Assembly: GCA_964559125.1 (NCBI GenBank)
Contig: CAZLGW010000002.1
Coordinates: 62,001-126,000 of the forward strand
DNA length: 64,000 nucleotides
Direction of reading: 5' to 3'
From: Ravibacter sp964559125
GTDB lineage: Bacteria > Bacteroidota > Bacteroidia > Cytophagales > Spirosomataceae
Of this stretch, positions 32,809 through 42,157 are shown one piece after another. The notes beneath the pieces are model-generated. The model worked only from the letters and a program-made list of their open reading frames with translations, did no database searches and was not told where the DNA came from. Position numbers and translations under genes: made by a program. Each line of letters opens with the position of its first letter. The stretch's first letter is position 1.

Positions 32809-35800
32809 TTACTTTTGTATAACCAGCTTGTCAGTCGCCCTGAAATTCGCAGCTTCTACCTTAACGACATAAATACCGGATAAGCCGGGAGGCAGGCTGA
32901 TTTCGACGGGAAGCGATATGGTATCAAAAGTAAAGGATGCTATTTTAATCCCATACATCGAGTAGACCGTTACAACTGCATTGGTTAATACTTCTGCTGT
33001 TTCAAGCTTGATATTCGCTCCGGAACTAGGGTTTGGAAATATATTTACCCCATCGGTTCCCGGAGGAATATTAAAGAAAACAGGTTCTGAATATCCCGAA
33101 TAGCAGGTAAGTGCATCAGTATACCTGAAAAATGCCTGAGCCTGGTATTCGCCCGACCGGTTTATCCTGAGATTGCCGGTGTGAATATCTGTCAGGGGCT
33201 GATTGTTTTCAGACCAGTTGTAAGAGGCCCCGCTGAGACCGTTGGACACCATTAGTGCGAAAGACCCGTTTTTTTCGAGAACAGGAAGGGGAGGAGTAAT
33301 CCGTGAAATTACCTCTATTTCGTTTGAAGGGTTGGAAAAACAGCCGTTGCTACCAACCGATCTGGCTGAATAGGTGCCGCTTTCTCCGGCTTTGATGGAA
33401 GATGTATTTTCATCATTGTTCCATATAAAAGGAGATGTTCCTCTGGCCCTGAGCGTAACTTCCGAGTCATCGCAGATGTCGGTAGGGCCGGCGGCTGTAA
33501 TGACGGGAGCTGCAGGAATGGGCAACGTCCTGGTAACTACAGCGGCAGAACGGGGAGAATGACATCCAAATTCATTAAGAACCTGAACAGAGAAGCTCCC
33601 GGCTTTGCCGATGGTGAGATTCCGGGTGGTTTCTCCGCTGTTCCAAAGATAGCCCAGGGCATCGGGGGCTTCAAGCCTCACGCTGGCGTTTTCACAGAAA
33701 GTAGTGTTTCCGACAACCGTAACAGTCGGGCGGGCCGGCAGGGGGTTGACCTTGACAGTCATGGTATTTGACCTGGAAGACGTACAACCGTTCTCATCGG
33801 TGGCGGTGAGCCAGTAATCACCGTTCTGATTGACGTTAATCTGGCGGTCGGACGCCCCGTTATTCCAGGAATAGGAATATTTTGAGTCAGAAATCAACGT
33901 GGTGTAATCCCCTTCGCAAAAAGTAAGCGGCCGCCTGGCGGAAACAACCGGGGCTGCCGGTAAAGGATTGACGGTAACTTTCATGACGTCGGAAGTGTTC
34001 CTGCAACCTTTGCCGTCGGTTACCGATACCAGGAATTCACCACTTTTCTTTACAACGATGGTTTCGTTCCGGCTGTTGTCCGACCAGGTGTTCCCCTCTT
34101 TGTAGGAAGACCTGAGTATTACTTCTCCACCGTCACAGAAAAAAGTCTCGCCTTCGGCTGATATCATCGGTTTAACGGGCAGCGGATTTACATGGACTGA
34201 TATCCCGTTTGAGTTTTCGGAAAAGCAGCCTTCTGAATCCCGGGTACGGGCTGTATACTCACCACCGTTTCTAATATTAATAACAGACTCGTTTGCGCCT
34301 GTCGACCAGTAAGTATTGCTGCCTGTGCTGGACGATAGTGCTACCTCCTCCCCGTCACAGATTTCGGTAGGGCCGGCTGAAGAAATGGCAGGCGGCGCAG
34401 GAAGCGGCTTGCCCGACAGGGCAACGTGGAACGGTGCGGATGAAGTACGACAACCATAGACATTTTCAACAGAGACACTGTACGTTCCGGGGTTTGAGAC
34501 CTGTATGCTGTTACCGTGGTGCCCGGTGTCCCAGACAGGGTTCCGGTCGCTTGACGAGACCAGCGTAAGTGATCCGCCGTAGCACACTTCAGGAGCACCT
34601 TCAGACCAGACCTCGGGGGGAGAAGCAGCGTTAAAATTCCCCGGGATTCTGATGATCGGTGAAAACCTGAGATTCCCTTCCTGGTCAGTTCCGTTTACCT
34701 GGAAAATCCCCTCTCCGGTAGCTATCTGCTGGCCGGAATTGCCATTATTCCATCTATAGTTGCTTAAGCCGCCTTCGGCCGTTATCACCATTGTATTGTT
34801 CTGGCATGAGAAATTGAGTGATATGGGATGCCTGGGCTGGTGGGGGACGGAGCGGGAAAAGAAATCGTCATTCAGGTAGCCGGCCCAGGCATTGGCTGCC
34901 TGGATCAGCCCGTCGCCTGACAGGTGATAGCCATCGTAACGCGGAACCTGTATCTGGTCCATTTCGGGTCCGGGAAATACATTGGGAATATTATTGATAA
35001 TATCATTCTGGGCGCCGATGATCTGTGTGCCGAATCCTGCTCTTGCCGTATAGGAGGTTCGGGATACTACCCAGGATAAATTCCGTCTGAATTCATTCCT
35101 GGTATGGTTAATGACCGTTTCCAGCGAGGAATAGTAGGAGTTCCGGCTCGTACCGACATCATTGTCGGCTTCACCCTGCACCCACAGAATGGCCCTGACC
35201 CCGGTAATAGCAACATAGCCGAGCATGGTATGCCGGAGGTTGCCGTAAGGCATTCCGTCTGGCTCGAAAGGGATATCGGGAACATATACCGACCAGCCTT
35301 TTCCATTAATACTCTCCTTCCAGGCCTGTACACCGCTCCCTTCCCACGCGGTATTATAAAACAGTACGGGCATGTTCAGGCGATTGGCGAGAGCATCGCC
35401 CAGCTTTCCCCAGAACCAAGCAGATTTTCCCCTCGGTGAAATAATATCATCGGCGTGAAGACGGCTGAAGCTGGCGTAGGGAAAAGGCTGATTGGGGCCG
35501 AATATCCCGTCATAGTCGGCATGGATTACCCGTTCGTCGTTCGATGACTGAGCCCCGTTGCCGTGAAAGCCCTGGCCGTTGGACTGGCCTGCTATCAGGA
35601 AAACCTCGCCGATTCCTACTTTGTTTACAGTGGCAGTACCAACCACGGAACCACCGGCTTTTCCCCGTACATCAAGACGGTACCAGCCGGCCGACCATTC
35701 GATACTTCCGGAATAATAGCCGTTTGCGGGATGGCTTTGAATATGGATCCAGTCACTTTCTTGTCCCCATCCCGGTTGAACCGGCGTGAGCCTTATTTCA

Positions 35801-35973
35801 ATGACATCGAGAAATTCGCTGAAATTGCCTGCTACATAGATATTGGACCGGCTATTGGCATCTCGCTGGAAAACGCAATTCTCAAGCGGATAAGAAACAG
35901 TTATCTGCGCAGATACCTTCAGAGCTGCTATCGCAGCAAACAACAAAGACAGCAGATATAAACGATTCTTCAT
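32809..35973 (-). CDS. Large secreted SGNH/sialate O-acetylesterase-like protein with Ig-like repeats and T9SS tail
   Basis: A 1054-residue paralogue of the downstream gene. A signal peptide (about 1-22, ending in VSAQ) is followed by a beta-sandwich, then the esterase domain with GQSNGQG near 131, TAWEGSGVQAW near 210, WVQGEADN near 268 and DGYHLSGDG near 352. Six to seven repeats of about 73-75 residues fill 390-960; each has a Cys early (for example TEICDGEEVAL), a central W and a late GC before a VNPLPxxP linker. They look like extracellular Ig/PKD-like modules held by a disulfide. The last 75 residues form a T9SS sorting domain (VNIFPNPSSG to ATDKLVIQK). The substrate is unknown; carbohydrate deacetylation at the cell surface is likely. 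Confidence 0.82.
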   Translation of the reverse strand: MKNRLYLLSLLFAAIAALKVSAQITVSYPLENCVFQRDANSRSNIYVAGNFSEFLDVIEIRLTPVQPGWGQESDWIHIQSHPANGYYSGSIEWSAGWYRLDVRGKAGGSVVGTATVNKVGIGEVFLIAGQSNGQGFHGNGAQSSNDERVIHADYDGIFGPNQPFPYASFSRLHADDIISPRGKSAWFWGKLGDALANRLNMPVLFYNTAWEGSGVQAWKESINGKGWSVYVPDIPFEPDGMPYGNLRHTMLGYVAITGVRAILWVQGEADNDVGTSRNSYYSSLETVINHTRNEFRRNLSWVVSRTSYTARAGFGTQIIGAQNDIINNIPNVFPGPEMDQIQVPRYDGYHLSGDGLIQAANAWAGYLNDDFFSRSVPHQPRHPISLNFSCQNNTMVITAEGGLSNYRWNNGNSGQQIATGEGIFQVNGTDQEGNLRFSPIIRIPGNFNAASPPEVWSEGAPEVCYGGSLTLVSSSDRNPVWDTGHHGNSIQVSNPGTYSVSVENVYGCRTSSAPFHVALSGKPLPAPPAISSAGPTEICDGEEVALSSSTGSNTYWSTGANESVINIRNGGEYTARTRDSEGCFSENSNGISVHVNPLPVKPMISAEGETFFCDGGEVILRSSYKEGNTWSDNSRNETIVVKKSGEFLVSVTDGKGCRNTSDVMKVTVNPLPAAPVVSARRPLTFCEGDYTTLISDSKYSYSWNNGASDRQINVNQNGDYWLTATDENGCTSSRSNTMTVKVNPLPARPTVTVVGNTTFCENASVRLEAPDALGYLWNSGETTRNLTIGKAGSFSVQVLNEFGCHSPRSAAVVTRTLPIPAAPVITAAGPTDICDDSEVTLRARGTSPFIWNNDENTSSIKAGESGTYSARSVGSNGCFSNPSNEIEVISRITPPLPVLEKNGSFALMVSNGLSGASYNWSENNQPLTDIHTGNLRINRSGEYQAQAFFRYTDALTCYSGYSEPVFFNIPPGTDGVNIFPNPSSGANIKLETAEVLTNAVVTVYSMYGIKIASFTFDTISLPVEISLPPGLSGIYVVKVEAANFRATDKLVIQK

Positions 35974-36035
35974 GGCGGGATAAACCTTTGGTCAAAAGCA
36001 TAGACAACTTCCGTAAGGGATACATCCTAAGGCTG

Positions 36036-36043
36036 TAAAGTTA
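36036..36043 (-). promoter_or_regulatory. Putative promoter of the 1054-residue esterase-like gene
   Basis: TAACTTTA on the minus strand differs from TAnnTTTG only at the last base. It lies 63 bases before the start. No matching -33 box is clear. Confidence 0.3.
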
Positions 36044-36082
36044 CCTATACGCTTTTAAAGCGGAATGTATTTCTAACGAATG

Positions 36083-37090
36083 TTATTTTACGGTCAGGGA
36101 ACCGGTCAGGCCGGCCCAGATCTCATCTTTCAACTGTTCGATGCCTTCAGTCGTAACTGAGGAAATAAACAGCGGCTGCAGATGCGGGGGCAGATCCGAC
36201 AGTATTTTTTTTCTTTCGCCCGGAGAAACCAGATCAGCCTTGGATAAGACAAAAAGCCTGGGAGTATCGAGTAGCTCCGGATTGTATTCAGTCAATTCAT
36301 TCAGCAGAGTATTATAGGCCTGTTCAATATCTTCTGCGTCGGAAGGCACCATAAAGAGAAGGAGGGAATTCCGCTCGATATGCCGCAGGAACCTGAGACC
36401 GAGTCCTTTCCCTTTTGAAGCGCCTTCGATTATGCCGGGGATGTCGGCCATTACAAACGACTGGTAGCCTTTATACCTGACGACCCCGAGGTTAGGAACT
36501 AATGTCGTGAAAGGATAGTCCGCCACTTCCGGTTTGGCGGCGGAAACCGAACGCAACAGCGTCGATTTGCCGGCATTTGGAAAACCGACCAGCCCGACGT
36601 CGGCCAGGAGCTTGAGCTCCATGATAACCCAAAGCTCCGAGCCGGATTCTCCGGGTTGGGAGTACTGGGGAGTCTGGTTGGTCGAACTTTTGAAATGGCT
36701 GTTGCCGAGACCGCCTCTTCCGCCGGCAAGCAGTATGATTTCTTCTCCGGCTTCAGTGATTTCAAGAAGCTGCTCCCCGGTTTCGGCGTCTTTCACCACC
36801 GTTCCCAGCGGGACTTCGACGTATACGTCCTTACCCTGTGCTCCGGTTCTTCTTCCTCCCTCGCCTTTGGCGCCTCCGTCAGCTTTAATGTGTTTGGTAT
36901 ATTTAAGGTGCAGAAGAGTCCATAGCTGCGGGTTGCCCCGGACGATGATATGACCTCCTCTGCCCCCGTCTCCGCCGTCAGGTCCTCCTTTGTCTACAAA
37001 TTTTTCCCTGCGAAAATGGGTCGATCCGGCGCCGCCGGCACCCGATTTAACATTTATCTTAACGTAGTCGATAAAATTTGAAGACGCCAT
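36083..37090 (-). CDS. obgE: Obg family GTPase
   Basis: A 335-residue GTPase tied to 50S ribosome assembly and stress control. The glycine-rich Obg fold fills the first 158 residues (GGAGSTHFRREKFVDKGGPDGGDGGRGG). The G domain follows with G1 GFPNAGKST, G2 YPFTTLVPNLGV, G3 DIPGIIEGA and G4 LSKAD. No C-terminal OCT domain is present, which is normal in this phylum. It follows adk by 21 bases. Confidence 0.97.
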   Translation of the reverse strand: MASSNFIDYVKINVKSGAGGAGSTHFRREKFVDKGGPDGGDGGRGGHIIVRGNPQLWTLLHLKYTKHIKADGGAKGEGGRRTGAQGKDVYVEVPLGTVVKDAETGEQLLEITEAGEEIILLAGGRGGLGNSHFKSSTNQTPQYSQPGESGSELWVIMELKLLADVGLVGFPNAGKSTLLRSVSAAKPEVADYPFTTLVPNLGVVRYKGYQSFVMADIPGIIEGASKGKGLGLRFLRHIERNSLLLFMVPSDAEDIEQAYNTLLNELTEYNPELLDTPRLFVLSKADLVSPGERKKILSDLPPHLQPLFISSVTTEGIEQLKDEIWAGLTGSLTVK

Positions 37091-37111
37091 GGTTTATGGT
37101 ATTACGCCCCT

Positions 37112-37684
37112 TCAGGGCTTATCGAGGATCTGGCAGATAGCAGAGAAAATGTCTTCTATGGAACCTACTCCGTTGATGCCGTAGTACTTGTCTTGTTTAC
37201 GATAGAATTCGGCGACGGGGGCCGTTTTCGAGTTGTATTCCTCAATTCGTCTCCTGATCAGGTCTTCATTCTGGTCGTCGGCCCTGCCTGAAGATTTACC
37301 GCGTTCCAGCAATCTTGCCAGTAGTTCCTCATCGGGAACCTGGAGAGCCACCATCATGCTGATTTTTTCATTGTGTTGAGCCAGCAATTCATCCAGGGCT
37401 GTGGCCTGGGCAACTGTTCTGGGAAAACCGTCGAATATAAACCCGTTGGTATCCGTATGTGCTTTCAGTTTGTTTTCAATCATTCCGATCACTACTTCGT
37501 CCGGGACCAGTATTCCCTGGTCCATCAGACTCCGGGCTTTTAGTCCAAGCTCGGAGCCGGCTTTGATTTCTGATCTGAGTAAATCGCCTGTGGAAAGGTG
37601 AACTAACTGGTATTTTTCAATAATGTTGGCACTTTGCGTCCCTTTACCTGCCCCCGGAGGGCCAAAAAGTACAAGATTAATCAT
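37112..37684 (-). CDS. adk: Adenylate kinase
   Basis: A 190-residue enzyme interconverting ATP, AMP and ADP. P-loop GPPGAGKGTQ is at residues 8-17, the AMP-binding HLSTGDLLR follows, then GFIFDGFPRTVAQA and the RADDQNEDLIRRRIEEY segment. It is the short-lid form without the zinc Cys motif. It is co-directional with obgE and probably co-transcribed; a 128-base gap separates it from the glycosyltransferase gene upstream. Confidence 0.97.
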   Translation of the reverse strand: MINLVLFGPPGAGKGTQSANIIEKYQLVHLSTGDLLRSEIKAGSELGLKARSLMDQGILVPDEVVIGMIENKLKAHTDTNGFIFDGFPRTVAQATALDELLAQHNEKISMMVALQVPDEELLARLLERGKSSGRADDQNEDLIRRRIEEYNSKTAPVAEFYRKQDKYYGINGVGSIEDIFSAICQILDKP

Positions 37685-37812
37685 TTTAGGTTGTATAAGA
37701 GCTGATTTGTTATATTGATTAATAATTGGTGCAGTTCAGGAATGACCGACAACAAAGTGCAAAGGTACTACTTAGAGGTAGATAATTGCCTAAAGGTTGT
37801 AATGATTGTTCT

Positions 37813-38838
37813 TCAGGAAGGATAATCGAGGTTGTGACCCGTGTATTTTACGCCTTCAGGCTCGCGGATCCTCTTCCAGCCTTCTTCTATAAAGCCGATA
37901 CCGTAGGCTGATAGCTGGCAGACCGAGGCCACTACCGAAAGCGCTGCAACCTTTATATGCCGGGTATGTTTCAGGGCATCAAGGAAGATAATGAGGAAAT
38001 ATAAACCGTATAAGACAGCGGCTATTTTAAAAAGGAGAGGCGAAATGAAGGCCAGAACGGGGATAAATACCAGGCCGCAAAAAAATAATGCGGGAAAAAA
38101 ATGGACGGCTTTGAGCTCTTCCGGGTAATACCGCGCGATGTTGATCCGCGCCCTGCCGAAAAACTTCAGCTGCCGGAAGAACTGGGAGAACCTGGTCCTC
38201 CGCTTGTGATAAATAAACGCCTCGGGTATAAGGGCGGTACGGAATCCCTGGCGGATGGCCCCGATACTGAAAATAATATCCTCTCCCATCCGGGTAACGC
38301 GAAAGCCGCCGGTCTTTTCCCATACTTCTCTCGAAAGTCCCATGTTAAAGCTCCTGGGATGGAAAGCGCCCCCGAGGTTTTTCTTTTTCCCCCTGATGCC
38401 TCCTGTGGTGAAAACCGAGGTCATGGCATAGCTGATGGCTTTCTGTACGGGTGTAAAGTCGGGATGATCTGTATCCGGTCCGCCGTAAACATCTATTGGA
38501 TGGTTGTTTAAATAGTCATTTACGATTTCCAGATACCCGGGTTCCAGCAATGCGTCCGAATCGAGAATGATGAAAAAATCACCGGTAGCCCTTGCCATGC
38601 CATAGTTCCTTGTAAAGCCCTGGCCCTCATTAGGCTTTTCGTAATAAAAAAGCGGAAGCCGGTTTTTGAAGTTTTCAATAACATGCAGCGAAGTAACAGA
38701 GGAACCGTCTTCGATCACGATCACCTCGTAAGGAGGATAGGTCTGCCGCGCCAGGCACTCCAGCAATTCGGTCAGTTCATCAGGCCGGTTGTATACCGGG
38801 ATAATAACTGAAAAACGCCTGCTGTTATTTCCATTCAT
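37813..38838 (-). CDS. Family 2 glycosyltransferase with C-terminal membrane helices
   Basis: A 341-residue enzyme. The GT-A fold starts with VSIIPVYNRPDEL-like sequence (FSVIIPVYNRPDELTELL); the nucleotide-sugar motif is VIVIEDGSS, the DxD equivalent is ILDSDALLEP near 93 and the catalytic region includes GGAFHPRSFNMGLSREVWEKTGGF and MGEDIIFS near 195. Two or three membrane helices occupy about 245-310, so it works at the inner membrane. It starts 3 bases after the hemL stop. The acceptor is unknown; cell-surface glycan assembly is likely. Confidence 0.88.
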   Translation of the reverse strand: MNGNNSRRFSVIIPVYNRPDELTELLECLARQTYPPYEVIVIEDGSSVTSLHVIENFKNRLPLFYYEKPNEGQGFTRNYGMARATGDFFIILDSDALLEPGYLEIVNDYLNNHPIDVYGGPDTDHPDFTPVQKAISYAMTSVFTTGGIRGKKKNLGGAFHPRSFNMGLSREVWEKTGGFRVTRMGEDIIFSIGAIRQGFRTALIPEAFIYHKRRTRFSQFFRQLKFFGRARINIARYYPEELKAVHFFPALFFCGLVFIPVLAFISPLLFKIAAVLYGLYFLIIFLDALKHTRHIKVAALSVVASVCQLSAYGIGFIEEGWKRIREPEGVKYTGHNLDYPS

Positions 38839-38841
38839 AGC

Positions 38842-40128
38842 TCAGGCTATTTTAGCGAGAGATTTTTCATTGGCTTCCAGGATATGGTCGAGGTGCTGTT
38901 CTTCCAAAGCGGTGGAAAAGAACAAGGCTTCATATTGCGATGGGGCCAGGTATACACCTTCTTCAAGCATGGCATGGAAATATTTTCCGAATAACGCAGT
39001 ATCCGAAGTTTTGGCAGTTTCGAAATTATGGACTTTTTCACCGGTGAAAAACAGGGTGAGCATAGAGCCGATATGGTTGACGGTATAGTTAAGACCGAGT
39101 TTTGCCAGGCTTGATTTGATCCCGTTGGCCAGTCTGTCGCCGGTATTTTCCAGGATCCGGTAGGTTTCCGGGTGATAGTCGAGATATTCGAGCATAGCGT
39201 AGCCGGCGGCCATCGCGATCGGGTTGCCGGAAAGTGTTCCCGCCTGGTAGACCGGGCCCGCCGGAGATACAAAATCCATAATCTCCCTGCGGCCTCCGTA
39301 GGCCCCTACAGGCATCCCGCCCCCGATGATTTTGCCGAGGGTGGTCAGGTCGGGCATGATACCAAAGCGCTCCTGGGCACCTCCCCGGGAAAGCCTGAAG
39401 CCGGTCATTACCTCGTCGAAAATCAGTAGTATCCCTTCTTTCGTGCATAGTTCGCGAAGCCCCTGGAGGAACCCCGGTTCGGGAAGTACGCATCCCATAT
39501 TGCCTGCAACGGGTTCGAGGATAATAGCGGCAATCTGCTTCGGATTGGCCTCTGCAAGCTGTTTTACATGTTCCAGGTCGTTATAGCGCGCGGTCAGGGT
39601 GTCGTTGGCTACTCCTTTCGGAACACCCGGGCTGTCGGGTGTTCCGAAGGTAACAGCCCCGCTGCCTGCTGCTATCAGGAAGCTGTCGCCATGTCCGTGA
39701 TAGCAGCCTTCGAATTTTATGATCTTATCTCTCCCGGTAAACCCGCGGGCGAGGCGTATTGCAGACATAGTAGCTTCGGTTCCGGAATTGACCATCCTGA
39801 TTTTTTCGACCGACGGGACCATGCCGACGATGAGCTCTGCGATTTCTACTTCTTTTTTTGTAGGCGCGCCAAACGAGAAGGAATGCTGCAGGGCGTCGGA
39901 TACAGCTTTTTCGACTACTTCATGGGCGTGTCCCAATACCATCGGACCCCATGAGTTGATCAGTTCTATATACCGGTTCCCGTCTTCGTCGAAAAGATAC
40001 GGGCCTTTGGCAGACCTGATAAACACGGGAGTACCGCCTACTGCTTTAAACGCCCTCACAGGTGAATTGACCCCTCCGGGGATGAATTGTTGTGCTTTCT
40101 GAAAAAGCTGCTGACTCTTATCTCTCAT
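38842..40128 (-). CDS. hemL: Glutamate-1-semialdehyde 2,1-aminomutase
   Basis: A 428-residue PLP enzyme that makes 5-aminolevulinate from glutamate-1-semialdehyde, the last step of the C5 route to tetrapyrroles. Signatures are PGGVNSPVRAFKAVGGTP, NSGTEATMSAIRLAR, FDEVMTGFRLSRGGAQ and the PLP lysine in TTLGKIIGGGMPVGAYGG near residue 266. Length is standard. It is divergent from the putative porin gene with only 38 bases between starts, so its promoter probably lies within or close to the porin's 5' end. Confidence 0.98.
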   Translation of the reverse strand: MRDKSQQLFQKAQQFIPGGVNSPVRAFKAVGGTPVFIRSAKGPYLFDEDGNRYIELINSWGPMVLGHAHEVVEKAVSDALQHSFSFGAPTKKEVEIAELIVGMVPSVEKIRMVNSGTEATMSAIRLARGFTGRDKIIKFEGCYHGHGDSFLIAAGSGAVTFGTPDSPGVPKGVANDTLTARYNDLEHVKQLAEANPKQIAAIILEPVAGNMGCVLPEPGFLQGLRELCTKEGILLIFDEVMTGFRLSRGGAQERFGIMPDLTTLGKIIGGGMPVGAYGGRREIMDFVSPAGPVYQAGTLSGNPIAMAAGYAMLEYLDYHPETYRILENTGDRLANGIKSSLAKLGLNYTVNHIGSMLTLFFTGEKVHNFETAKTSDTALFGKYFHAMLEEGVYLAPSQYEALFFSTALEEQHLDHILEANEKSLAKIA

Positions 40129-40138
40129 TTCTTATTTA

Positions 40139-40146
40139 TATATTTG
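40139..40146 (+). promoter_or_regulatory. Putative porin promoter (-7 box)
   Basis: TATATTTG matches TAnnTTTG exactly and is 20 bases before the porin start, inside the 38-base gap to hemL. No TTTG -33 box is at the expected place. Confidence 0.5.
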
Positions 40147-40166
40147 CCCCACCTAACGGGTAGGAA

Positions 40167-42131
40167 ATGAATTCGCCGACGATCTGCAAATATAGTTACT
40201 GTGTACTTCTTCTTATAGGTCTGATCGTTTTGGCATCACCTTTATCTGCACAAAATCTGCCGGGGAATATCAGGATTCCGACAGGAGGGGGTGGCGGCGG
40301 GGCAGGTGGAGCTGCCGTTATTGACGACAGTACGAAAAATGTGTACGGCCCGACCACCACTTCCTATTTTTATGAGGAAGACATCCTGAACAATCTTGAT
40401 TCCGTCAGGTATCATGTAGATACTTCCCTGACTAACTTTCACAGGTGGACATTCGTAGATCATGGCTGGAATACATTGGTAGACCTGGGAAACCTGGGAA
40501 CGGCATCGCGTCCCATGTTTTTTACGCCCAGGGAACAGGTGGGCAGGCAACTGGGCTTCCGTGCCTACGATGCTTACGGGTTTAAGGCCGAAGATGTGAA
40601 GTATTTCGACACCAAGTCGCCATATACCGATATGTATTACACCCAGGGTGGGCTCAACCGGGAAATACTGAAATTCGGTTTTACCCAGAATGTCAACCCG
40701 CAAGTCAATTTCGGCTTTCGCCTGCAGCGCTTCTCGTCTCAGCGCCAGTACGGATCGTATGCATCGAGAGGAAAGCAGGCTGCACTGGCCAGGAACTGGT
40801 CGATACTGCTGCACAGTAGCTATTTTGCAAAAAACAAGAAATACCTGTTGCTAACGCATCTCAGGACGATGAACCATAGCGTGATGGAACAGGGCGGCGT
40901 CATACTTGCCGACACCACCGGCTATACGATCGGCCGGGATGACTATCACGGGCCGGCCAGCCTTTCCAACAGGGCCAAGTCATGGCATCGCAGGACCGAT
41001 TTCAGGGTTTACCAGCAATACAGGTTGCTGAGCGGTTTCCAGCTTTTTCACCAGCTCGAAATAGAAAACAATTACAATAGGTATAACGACAACGAGCCGC
41101 AGATGGGTCTCGACAACGGGGTCTACACGCCTGTCTCCGAACTGCTGATACCCATCAACCAGAAGATCAGGCATCTACTGGCAGACAATAAGGTTGGGAT
41201 AAAGGGAGAACTTGCAGGGTATAATTACAGAGCCTATTTCCAGACGCGGGCGCAAAGCATGACCGGAAATCGTTACCTGACCGATTCTACGTCAGAACAA
41301 TACCGGCTGCAGCGGTTTGAGCCTGTCCTGGGTGTCTGGATGCAATACCGTATGAAAGATACAACCTGGAGGCTCACCTCGCAGATGGAGCACGTGCTGG
41401 GGCGGGACCTGATCCTGAAAGGACAGCTGGATATTCCCTGGGCCAGGATGGGATTCCAGACGGCCCTTACATCGCCCGACCTGTTGATGATGATGTATAA
41501 AAACAGCTATCTCTACTGGAATAATACGGATAACCTGAAGCTGTCTAAGGTCGTAAGCATCAACGGGGCCTTACCTCTGAAAACAGGGAAAGTGTCTTTC
41601 ACCCCGGATTTCCAGTGGCACCAGCTTATCAACTATCTTTATTACGATGAAGATGCGAGACCCGCACAGCACGACGGTACATTTTCGCTGATGAGAATAG
41701 GGCTGGATACGGAAATAACACTCAAAAGGTGGAGATTCAGGACCCTGGCCTATTATAGTGAAGGGTTCGACAACCGGATCATCCGTATTCCGAGGCTGTT
41801 CCTGAGCGGGGAGGTGAGCTTCGAATTCACTTATGCAAAAGAGCTGGATATACAGCTGGGACTGGCGGGTAATTATACGAGCAGCTATTATGCCGATGCC
41901 TATATGCCTATAACACAGCAGTTTCACATCCAGAATAAGCTTGCAGTGGGAAATTACCCGGTGGTGGATGCTTTTGCCAACCTGCGGATCAAGCGGGTGT
42001 TGCTGCTGCTTAAGTATTCCCATCTCAATCATCGCTGGTTGTCCAACGGAGAAGGTTATTTTCTCACACCCGGTTATATGGGACTGCAGCCTGCTTTCTC
42101 TATAGGTGTCAGGTGGCCGCTTTTTGACTAG
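40167..42131 (+). CDS. Putative outer-membrane porin of Bacteroidota
   Basis: A 654-residue protein with a signal peptide (about 1-29, ending in LSAQ), a Gly-rich spacer and a long beta-barrel with many alternating aromatic strands. The early part (TSYFYEEDILN, FHRWTFVDHGWNTLVDLGNLGTASRP, AYDAYGF, YFDTKSPYTDMYYTQGG) is the hallmark of the Bacteroidota 'putative porin' family. The cargo is unknown. The barrel ends in RWPLFD rather than a terminal Phe. miaE follows after 26 bases on the same strand, so it may share a transcript. Confidence 0.88.
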   Translation: MNSPTICKYSYCVLLLIGLIVLASPLSAQNLPGNIRIPTGGGGGGAGGAAVIDDSTKNVYGPTTTSYFYEEDILNNLDSVRYHVDTSLTNFHRWTFVDHGWNTLVDLGNLGTASRPMFFTPREQVGRQLGFRAYDAYGFKAEDVKYFDTKSPYTDMYYTQGGLNREILKFGFTQNVNPQVNFGFRLQRFSSQRQYGSYASRGKQAALARNWSILLHSSYFAKNKKYLLLTHLRTMNHSVMEQGGVILADTTGYTIGRDDYHGPASLSNRAKSWHRRTDFRVYQQYRLLSGFQLFHQLEIENNYNRYNDNEPQMGLDNGVYTPVSELLIPINQKIRHLLADNKVGIKGELAGYNYRAYFQTRAQSMTGNRYLTDSTSEQYRLQRFEPVLGVWMQYRMKDTTWRLTSQMEHVLGRDLILKGQLDIPWARMGFQTALTSPDLLMMMYKNSYLYWNNTDNLKLSKVVSINGALPLKTGKVSFTPDFQWHQLINYLYYDEDARPAQHDGTFSLMRIGLDTEITLKRWRFRTLAYYSEGFDNRIIRIPRLFLSGEVSFEFTYAKELDIQLGLAGNYTSSYYADAYMPITQQFHIQNKLAVGNYPVVDAFANLRIKRVLLLLKYSHLNHRWLSNGEGYFLTPGYMGLQPAFSIGVRWPLFD

Positions 42132-42157
42132 GTATAATTCTTAATTCCGGACAGAAT

